This document shows, in pieces, positions 55,841 to 64,000 of a DNA stretch of 64,000 nucleotides. The stretch is from Romanomermis culicivorax (lineage: Eukaryota; Nematoda; Enoplea; Mermithida; Mermithidae). The stretch spans positions 930,001 to 994,000 of the forward strand of contig CAWUHX010000089.1 in the NCBI GenBank assembly GCA_963922205.1, read 5' to 3'. The translations under genes were made by a program, and so were the position numbers. How positions within the stretch are numbered: the first letter of the stretch is position 1; each line of letters begins with the position of its first letter. Below the pieces are notes generated by a model. That model saw only the letters and a list, made by a program, of their open reading frames with translations. It was not told the origin of the DNA and searched no databases.

Positions 55841-56344
55841 CTAGGCTTCTTTTGTACCTTCCGTCTTCAAATTTTCCGATTTCTTCGTCACTTCTTTCGT
55901 TGGTAACTTCGACGCTTCGTCTGCTGCCGACGCTTCAGATTTAAGAGAAGGCGGTTCCGGTATACTCGGTAATAGTTCGACGGGCGGCAATTCCAAGGGG
56001 GTGTTGGGATCCAGAGAAGCGGCGTTGATGCCATCGGCGGCCACTACCGGCGTCGTATAATCGATGACGATTTTCTTTACTTCCAACCATTTAACGTGCA
56101 ATTCCGATTTACCGGCCGCCGTCGTCGTCTTTTTGGCTTGCTTATCGTCGCCGTCGCCGCTGACGTGCGGCGAAGATTTAGAGCTTTGAGGGATTGCTGA
56201 ATCGGCGTCGCCATCATCAATGATTTTTTTTGTGGACGGCGTCGATTGAACGGTACTTTTGGTCGTCGTATTGTCGACGACGTCGGCGACTTTGGTTGTC
56301 GACGGCATTTTGTCGCCGACGACTTCGATTTGTGGAGTGGCCAT
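55841..56344 (-). CDS. Unrecognised 167-residue low-complexity protein
   Basis: A single uninterrupted frame with exon-like base composition starts at ATG 56344 and ends at TAG 55841. The N-terminal half is Thr/Ser/Asp-rich (VADVVDNTTTKSTVQS, GDADSAIPQSSKSS). A more ordered middle (KSELHVKWLEVKKIVIDY) is followed by a Pro/Glu-rich stretch (LELPPVELLPSIPEPPS) and a Lys/Glu tail. No signal peptide or membrane segment is seen. It is on the same strand as, and 0.8 kb downstream of, the exchanger's last exon. It is probably intrinsically disordered. It could be one exon of a larger gene. No function is proposed. Confidence 0.6.
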   Translation of the reverse strand: MATPQIEVVGDKMPSTTKVADVVDNTTTKSTVQSTPSTKKIIDDGDADSAIPQSSKSSPHVSGDGDDKQAKKTTTAAGKSELHVKWLEVKKIVIDYTTPVVAADGINAASLDPNTPLELPPVELLPSIPEPPSLKSEASAADEASKLPTKEVTKKSENLKTEGTKEA

Positions 56345-57177
56345 AAAATCTACGAGAGAGTATCGATTTTCAGAGAAATAATTTCTCTGGAGAGAAGTGA
56401 TAAAGTAGAAGATAGTGAAGTCATCCTCGAAGTCACGCGCGGAACGCAGTATCAGCAGTGAGAAGCAAATGAAACACGCAGAATGAAGAGTTAGATTGGT
56501 ATTGTTGGCGTCAGATTTTCACTCTAATTTGAGCTGAAATCCCGGTAACTTACTATATTTCGAGAAAAACACCAATAAGACCTACTGCGGTAACTCAATT
56601 CATTATGAACAGAATTATTTTCAGTGGAACTAGAAAAATCCACAAGTTTCAGACGATCATAAATTTTTGGAGAAAATTCTCACTTGCAAATAAGACGATG
56701 AAAAAGTACTAAATTCTCACCGGCAAGTAGAATTGTGAAAAAGTACTGCAGAAATATCAACGACACAAACCAAGACGGGATATTCGGTTCGATGTGATTC
56801 GTACTGAAAATGTAAAGTAAACTTGGCGTGATCATGATGAATGTGCAATATTTAAGCAGTGTAAACTGTAATGAGAGGATACGGTACAGATTTTTTGTCT
56901 TGAGAAATTCATGAAGTCTCTAAAACGATATTTCAAAAATCATCACTCGAAGCTCGCGAATCATAATGACCAAAAAATTTTCGTCTCAATCTTGAAGCTC
57001 GCGAATAACATCCTACTATAGAAATTTATTAGGACAAATACATATGCTAAGTTTTGAGAAAGATACGAATAATACACAAACAACAGGGTGTTTAGAAATT
57101 ATAATCTGAAACGCTATGTTTTCACAGAATCTTATTTCGAGACTCGCATTTTACCCTTGATACAGTCAAATCGTTCA

Positions 57178-60100
57178 TCAAAAACCCTTTATAATACAAT
57201 AAGTTTCTAAACTTGACAATACTAAATACAAAAGCCACAACAAGACCAGAAACGCGGCGGCACTCATTTTAGACCAAACCGGACCACCCAACTCGCCGCC
57301 GCCAAAAAATCGATGCCTGCGTAGTAGGAGTAACAGAATAGCGACGAACGCTTCTGCACAGAAAAAAATTAAAATACAGTGTAGGAGATCAGACAGTGGA
57401 AGCAGGGTATTCCAAAAATGAATATCATTTTTTGGTTTTAATACCTAGGTATCGCAGTTTTGGAAAGTATTTCATCCGTAGGGGTACTATTTCGTGGCCA
57501 GAATACAAATATGAACTTTTTTCTGTTACGAGAAGTGAACAAGGTTCAGGCAATTGCGACATTCAGAATGAAGACTTATTGTAGTTAAATTTAAAACAGT
57601 TTCATACACATTTTTGACGTCCTTCAAGGCTGAATTACAATTGAAACACGAAATATTCACTCAAATCACTAATTTGGTCGATTAGCACAATGTCAGAGTA
57701 GTCAATGATGAGTACACGAATAAATGAGCGATGCATCTTGAAGTGCGTTCGATGGCCCCCATAGTCCATTTATATTAAAATGATACCCGGAATGAAAAAT
57801 AATTCTAGTAATTCCTTATTGAATCAATGTATCACCAACTATTTTTATTCATATTTATGCTAATAAATCAACGGAGAACGGGCTGATGCTTTCAGAAATA
57901 CATACATCCTGTGCATTACTCAGAAATCCTATCAATCAAATGCAAAACTCATAACTATAGTCTATTTTTTTCTAAATGAGCCTAGGAGTACAGAAAGATG
58001 TTAATGTGAAGCATAAACTACCTACGTTATGGAGAACTGTTTTCTCGAGTTAACTGTAGCTGTTAGGTGAAATACTTGAGAAAAAAATATTTCGGCCTAC
58101 GACACAGGTTTATTTGTCTCTGCTTTCTATGGATTATTTCGCTTTCCGAGGCTTATTTGAAAATGAATAGACTATAGGTGTGCACACAGATAGAATTAAA
58201 ATTCAATGCTTAGATTGAATATGCATATTTTTGTGTAAACAAGACACATGTGACCAAAATGAATGTACAGTGAAATGTACGATTTCAAACTATACACGTA
58301 ACACCTTTTGCGTCATTTTCTAAGTTAGCTGATAGCAGAAATGCCTTCCAGTCACTAGATCACTTTACACATCGTTGACTACATGACTGAATCTCCGTCT
58401 CCAATATTTTATAGAACTTAGACTTAGATGTCTTTAGAAAAAAGGAGCGGAAACCAAGTACTATTTAATATCTGTTGATTTTCTCCAAAAACATACATCG
58501 TAATAGATCTACAAACTTGAGAGTGTTAACCCAACTACCAGTGGAAAAGTTACTACAATAAAAGGTTAGTGTAAACGATTTGTATCGCTCTACTTTTCCG
58601 TCAATTTTTATTTTACAATCATCTCATAAAAAAACAGACCAAATAAATTTCAGCGAGTTGGGCGATAGTAATTCTATAGTCTGTTTTTTATAAAATGCTT
58701 TCAAATAGAAAAGTGACACAAATCAGTACTGTCGTCAAAATCGTCTACATAGAGCTCTTATGGTGAAATTTTTCACTCAAAAAATTGTTCAAGATGAGGT
58801 CAGTATGCTCACAAATTTCCAGTCTTATACGATGTGTTGTTTATCAGAAAATCGTGAAAATTTGAAATACTACTTGCTTTCCACTTTCATTATTTGGAAG
58901 CATTTCAAGAAAAACAGACTATAAAACAGTGCATACTCAGTTTGATCAGAAGTTTCTACCTGTGAAAGTCATGTGTGCTCTCAGATACAATTGAAGTCTC
59001 CTTTGCCTAGAATATTTATGCAAATGTAATTGTGAATAGGACAATGAAAAAAGTGAGTGATGTCGAATAACTCAGACCTAAAAGAAGCACAAAGCCCAAT
59101 TCAGAAGCGAAAAATCCTACGATTTTTGGCGCTCACAGTCGCCGATTTTGTAGAATAGTCACTGATTCGATGGAATTTCGTCGGCGACTGTTTTCGATTT
59201 CACCAATTCAGAACTGAAAAAATCATCGAATTTTTGTCGCCGACAGTCGCCGATTCCACAGGATTGTTGCTGACTATCTCGACTTTTTCGTGATCCATTC
59301 TCCCGATTTTCACCCCAATTCAGAGGTGAAAAAATTTTAGGATTTTTGTCGGCGACGATAGCCGATGATTTTAAATCTAGGAATCGGGAATGAAATCCGC
59401 GAAATAGAACTCTGTTTGTTTTTCAGGACTGTCGCCGATTTTTTTACATGCTAAGCATTAGAAGCCAAGGTTTCCTGAGGCATCACAAGGATATTTTTAG
59501 CCTTGCCTAGAGAATTATGTATGCAAAGATAATTCAAAACTAAAAAAACATCCAATGTGTATGTGTTATACAATCGACATGCGTAGGAAGAAAATTTTGT
59601 TTTGCTATTTTCAGGTGCAACCTTATTTTGTTTTTTTGTCATTAAAAAAATTAAAAATCATTAAATAAGCAACAATTAGTCAGCACCTGCAGCACACTCC
59701 ACAAATTCATTCTAAAAAATCGGCGACAGTCGCCAATTTCGAGGAATAAATATGCAAAATTGCCGACTGTCGCCGATTATAGTCGGTGATTCTGCTGATT
59801 AACGATTCATTCTTTATAATCGCCAACTACCGCCGATTGTCGCGATTAAATCTTAGGAATCGCGAAAGTCTGCGATTTCACTTCTGAATAGGGCTTAACA
59901 TCTATGAATTCCGTTTTTACACTTAACGGCAATCTCTCAATAATACACTAGTCTACTCCATGTTTAGCAAGTTTATACTGTCACGCAAATACTTTTACTT
60001 AAATATTACTTTGTATCGTGTAATGTGTATATACTGTAGCCAAATTTTACAGTAGTTCGGAAGCTTTTCCGCTATTTGTGGGACATCATTTTTAGGGAAA

Positions 60101-62615
60101 CCCTGCGTACATCGAACAGACATACCCGTGCAAAAAATAGTGACCGAAAAGGCCAAAGAACCGGGGTCGACTTGGAAACCGTTAGGATCGTTGCGTAAAG
60201 CGGCAGCCACGGCGCACAATGTCCAAGCGACGCCTATACCCAAAAAGACGTTGACAGCGTTGCTGCCCGTTACGTTGCCGATGCTGGAGTCGGCGTATTT
60301 GTCTTGGACCGCGGCTACTTTGCTGGCGAACAAATCTATGGAATGCGGAGTCAAATGTTATAACACTGAGCTAATTATCTCGATCAAATATTAAGATACT
60401 GCAAAATGAGTGATACCAAAATGTCAATCTCGATGAGACCGGTCGATTGATACCCAACTTCACTTATTGCGATCAGGAAAAATCAAGGTCATACATCGGC
60501 AGTAAAATAAATCTGATGGAGGTCATGAAAATTTCATTCAAGCTTCAACATCAATACATGTGTCAAAAATGAAGCTGCGCTATCTTAAATCATCTTTTTG
60601 AATATATTTTAACCGTATCTGTCGACTGATACCCAATTTGTAGCATTTTGTAGAAAAAAACTTCTGTCTCACCTTGAAAAGTCATTATTTGGGTGGGATC
60701 AAACTTATTTAGGTAAGGTCAATCAGTTCCTGAGTGAAATTTAAACGCCCCAAACCCATCCTTACACCGGCGTATGATGGTCATCTCGAAACTTGGGACA
60801 TACCTGGAACACTAGTCCCCATAGCTACGAAACTGATCGCCGTCACGGCGTCCTTCAAGCCGATCGTACAACCAAAATAATTGGCCAAATCGCCGATAAT
60901 CGCCGTAAAAACGCCGATCAAAATGATTGACGCGACGAAACACAACTTGCCACCGTAGTAGCCTATAATCAACGATCCAGTAACAGACAGTATCGCTCAG
61001 AATTTAGAGTTATTGCAGTTGATATCCCTACTTGTTGGAGGGCAACAGGCGCCGACCAACTTCCAAGGTAAAGTTACGTAATGACCGACGTAATCCACGA
61101 GCCGCGGTGGCGGATTTTCTTGTTTTTCGTCGCCGGGGTCCTCGCCTGAAAAAAATTGAGACACAGTGTCCATTTTCAATTTAATATATGTTTTCAAATA
61201 CAGATTACAGTAAGAAAACGCTAGGCATGATCCGACAGTGCGCATGAACATGGCTTAAAATAGTTGCTCATACTTGAATTCACACTTAATGCTTCTGAAA
61301 ATTGTTCGCGCCAGGAAGACGTGCCAACGATCAAAGATAAATTCGCCTTTTTCATCAGTTGGTCGATAAAACCCTGAAACACGATTCTCGTCGGAAATAA
61401 ATCAAAAATCAAAATCAAACGGAATCAGAATCAGAATCCGAATCTTTCAGTTTTGGAATGACTAAGATACAGTAAGAGTTAAAATGCTCGTCTGTACGAG
61501 AATCATCATTGTTCGACTGATCAATAGAATCCGAGCGTGATTTTTTGTGCCAGATTATTATCTAAAATAATGGATGGATCAGATGCAACAATTATAAAAC
61601 TCCTCAAAATTTCAGTAGTTCACTATACACGTCACATGTTTGAATCCCCTTGAATTTATTTTTGATGTAATCAGCATACTTGAAAAATTCGAAAATGCTT
61701 TTCTGTGGCATCGAAATTTCACGCAAGGGTGACGCAAAAATTCATGAGCCACATTGTTAGGTGCACAAATATAATCTCATTCTAATAAAATATATAAAAA
61801 TGACAAAAAATCGTGATATTCTGATTTTCACTTTACTGTAGCTCAATGAATATACACTGTCATGCAAAATGAATGTCAGATTCGTTTTCGGCGCCGAAAA
61901 TTACCCCACATATTTATTTTTTGAGGAGCATTTTTGCTATGGCTTATCACAACAAGGCTAAATCCTCTTAGACATTATGTCAGAGTGAAAAGCAAGTGTT
62001 ATTTTATATTTTCAACCAATATTTACCTTTTCTGAGTAAAAAATTCCACAATAAAATTTTCGTATGAACGACTTCGAGAACAGTATTTATTTTTTATATT
62101 TTTTTAGGTCGAGCATTCCATATAATAAGAGACTGTAACTTCAAATAGTTTAGTTCGAATTATTGGCAAAGTGGCGAACAAATTTTACCTTAAATTCCGT
62201 ACTTTCGATTATTTTCACAGCACACTTCTGATATTGCCCCAAATGCGGCTTGCCCAACATTTCGACTTCGGTTTTATCTCCAAAATTGAGATCTTCGGTT
62301 CTGAGGGAAGAATCAACGCCTGAAAAATTAGGAATGCTTTTCCTGGGCAGCTTTTCGCAATTTCTGGCTAACTATCAGTAGTCCTATTCGATAATTTTCT
62401 TTGTTGTCGTTTTTTGTATTTTTCGACAATTTTAGACGGATCTTCAAAGAAAAATACTTCTTCTCCAACGACAAAATTGATACGAGTAAATTAAATATGA
62501 TGTTCAAAAGGAACCTGACATCTTCTCTATCCAAATAGGCTCTTCCAACTGGATGTAGAATGTCTCTGTTTTTTCGTATTCTTCGTCGTTGACAATGCCG
62601 ATTATGACGGTTTTT
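57178..62615 (-). CDS. NCX: Na+/Ca2+ exchanger (SLC8/NCX), 3' half, seven exons
   Basis: A plasma-membrane antiporter that exports Ca2+ in exchange for Na+. Exons on the minus strand, all GT-AG and in phase: 62615-62515, 62319-62189, 61373-61274, 61145-61032, 60962-60804, 60335-60126 and 57353-57178. The first holds the end of a Calx-beta domain (IVNDEEYEKTETFYIQLEEP, part of CBD2). Next come LGKPHLGQYQK and ANLSLIVGTSSWREQFSEA. The alpha-2 repeat and membrane segments follow (GDLANYFGCTIGLKDAVTA, MGTSVP, SSIGNVTGSNAVNVFLGIG with the ion-binding region). The last exon ends GGELGGPVWSK, a membrane helix and SSLETYCIIKGF, the typical NCX C-terminus. The N-terminal helices, alpha-1 repeat and CBD1 must lie beyond the right edge. 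Introns carry several non-autonomous elements. Confidence 0.96.
57955..58177. mobile_element. CTATAGTCTG-family MITE in an NCX intron
   Basis: Ends are CTATAGTCTATTTTTTTCTA and the complementary TGAAAATGAATAGACTATAG. Inside it differs from the 58674 copy, so only the ends are conserved. Confidence 0.6.
58674..58924. mobile_element. CTATAGTCTG-family MITE, best-preserved copy
   Basis: Ends are CTATAGTCTGTTTTTTATAA and CAAGAAAAACAGACTATA, about 250 bp apart. Internal landmarks TCACTCAAAAAATTGTTCAA and TACTTGCTTTCCACTTTCAT recur at 16207, 24990, 26915 and 28930. Located in the large NCX intron. Confidence 0.8.
59092..59897. mobile_element. Foldback MITE rich in GTCGCCGA motifs, 0.8 kb
   Basis: The left end AAGCCCAATTCAGAAGCGAA pairs with the right end TTCACTTCTGAATAGGGCTT. 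CAGTCGCCGATT and its complement recur many times in both halves. No coding sequence. It lies in the same NCX intron. Confidence 0.65.
60336..60803. other. NCX intron, no other feature recognised
   Basis: Intron between two exchanger exons. No element ends, RNA genes or second gene were seen. Confidence 0.6.
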
Positions 62616-63216
62616 CTAGGCGACGGAAAAAAATGAAAAATTATGAACATGATTTAAAACCAAACAACCATTGAGAACAAGTAATGGTAGAAATTGCAGA
62701 ATAATTAAATAGAAGTTATAGCACTCATAGAAGATGATGTAAATAGACATTTCATGTGAAACTTGATTGATTGCCCGTGTTGCAACATTTGTCAAGCGAA
62801 AAACTAAACTCGTATGTGGAACTATAGGGATATCTGAGATGACCCTGTTAACAACTGACAATGAATGATTCATAACAAGGCGATGTCCGTCTTTTAGCAT
62901 AGGCAAACATGAATTGAACTCAAATTATTCGACAATGGAGAACTGAGTAGCAGCCTATAAATTTTTACATTATACATTACACAATGTAATTCAAATCAAA
63001 TCAACTACGTGCAACGTCATACCCATTTCGAAAAAGCTTTTTCAGTGAGTTTCTAAAAGCAATGCCAAAAAAGCGAAACGTGTCGATGGAGGTAAATTAT
63101 GGAGGAATGGCATATGAAATAAAGAACAGACAATGATCACAAAGAGCAATATACTATTAAGAAACAGAATGTATGGCGAAGTAGGACTGTCACTGATTGA
63201 GTTGAAGAAAAAGTAA

Positions 63217-63980
63217 TACAGGGTGAGCCAAAAAAAGGCGACCGGTACTGACTTTTATAGTTTTTGAACGGGTGAAGCTTTTTTAATGCATTTTCTCATC
63301 GTCGATAGATAAAACATCTGGCATAGTAACTGCAAAGTTTCAGCCATATTTCTCGAATATTGACCGACTAGAATCAAAAATACTAAACGTCGATTTTTTT
63401 CCAAATGGATTTTGAAAAATTGACAAAAATAGACAAAATTAACATGTTTTACAACAAAAAACTACAATAGATATAATCATGAGAACTATATAACAGCTGG
63501 AAACTACAAAAGAGCCGTTTTAGTGTGTCCTACTTTCCGTTTCACCAATAACTTTAATCGTTTTTCGATCTGGTCAATGACAGAAGTTTTGATTTTGCTT
63601 TTTTCCAATTTCAAAACAAAAGCTCTTGATTTTGGCAAAATTTTGCCCATTTTGAAACAAGAAGTTAATGACTTTAAATAAAGGTAACTTACAAATCTGG
63701 GTGACTTTTGAAGTATTGTTGTGTGTAAATAGTTTTACAAAACCTATCTCACAATAGGACAACTTTTACTTTGATTTCACAATTTTTACTTTTTGAAAAA
63801 ATAATCACTTTTACTAAATTCCTGTTTGTACAGTAACCATAAAAGGTAGAAGCATAAAGGTTAACCTTTACAGCAAAGATAAACAGGGCATTCTAATGCA
63901 GCAATCCGCATTAAAAAAGCTTTATCTGTTCAAAAGTTATGGAAGTCAGCACCGGTCGTCTTTTTTTGGCTTACCCTGTA
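63217..63980. mobile_element. Tc1/mariner-like non-autonomous element, 764 bp
   Basis: It starts TACAGGGTGAGCCAAAAAAA and ends with the complementary TTTTTTTGGCTTACCCTGTA, each including a TA that fits the TA target duplication of Tc1/mariner elements. The inner match continues (GGCGACCGGTACTGAC versus GTCAGCACCGGTCGTC). No transposase frame was found. It lies upstream of the first visible NCX exon, probably in an intron. Confidence 0.75.
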
Positions 63981-64000
63981 TACAAGAAGTACGGATACTG

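Noticed and set aside
60128-60394. 88-codon plus-strand frame
   Set aside because: It is the antisense shadow of an NCX exon (60126-60335).
1-64000. tRNA and rRNA genes
   Set aside because: No tRNA cloverleaf with A and B box text and no rRNA-like segment was recognised by eye; a tRNAscan or Rfam search would be decisive.

Overview
The window is animal nuclear DNA. Two conserved host genes with short spliceosomal introns are readable on the minus strand: an ornithine decarboxylase (nine coding exons, 4667-8715) and the 3' half of an SLC8-type Na+/Ca2+ exchanger (seven exons, 57178-62615, continuing past the right edge). Exons are richer in G+C than the AT-rich introns and spacers. The phylum cannot be fixed from the sequence. 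Frequent CTACAGTA/TACTGTAG words and a few short TTAGGC runs are weak hints of a nematode or other ecdysozoan.

Layout. 1-1195: a decaying or interrupted F-box/LRR-like gene that runs off the left edge. 1.7-4.4 kb: repeats and a foldback MITE. 4.4-8.9 kb: ornithine decarboxylase with candidate regulatory sequence. 8.9-28 kb: repeat-rich DNA with inverted repeats, a hAT element with a perfect 8-bp target duplication (15487-17260), a deleted BED-finger hAT remnant (12.6-13.3 kb), a MITE family with CTATAGTCTG ends, and G/C-tract repeats. 28.2-28.9 kb: a diverged LTR. 29.0-34.6 kb: a degenerate tyrosine-recombinase (DIRS-order) retrotransposon, read on the minus strand as gag, RT end, RNase H, recombinase.

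35183-45870: a virus-like Polinton/Maverick-type element bounded by terminal inverted repeats of about 1.07 kb. It carries a packaging ATPase, chromodomain integrase, adenain-like protease, double-jelly-roll-type major capsid protein, minor capsid candidate, two amphipathic virion-type proteins, two membrane proteins and an HMG-box-like protein. All are on one strand and tightly packed. No family B DNA polymerase is recognisable and there is no gap where one could have been. Two genes contain 61-62 bp spliceosomal introns. One frameshift and two in-frame stops interrupt otherwise clear reading frames.

46-54 kb: foldback repeats, tandem arrays and a young gag-only LTR retrotransposon (49466-53601, LTRs of equal length, 4-bp target duplication GATT). 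55.8-56.3 kb: a 167-residue low-complexity protein of unknown function. 57-64 kb: the exchanger, with four non-autonomous DNA elements in its introns.

The capsid, protease and ATPase genes of the Polinton form a virion-morphogenesis set and the integrase would insert it. Replication would have to borrow a polymerase. All calls rest on reading motifs and splice junctions by eye; no database search was run.
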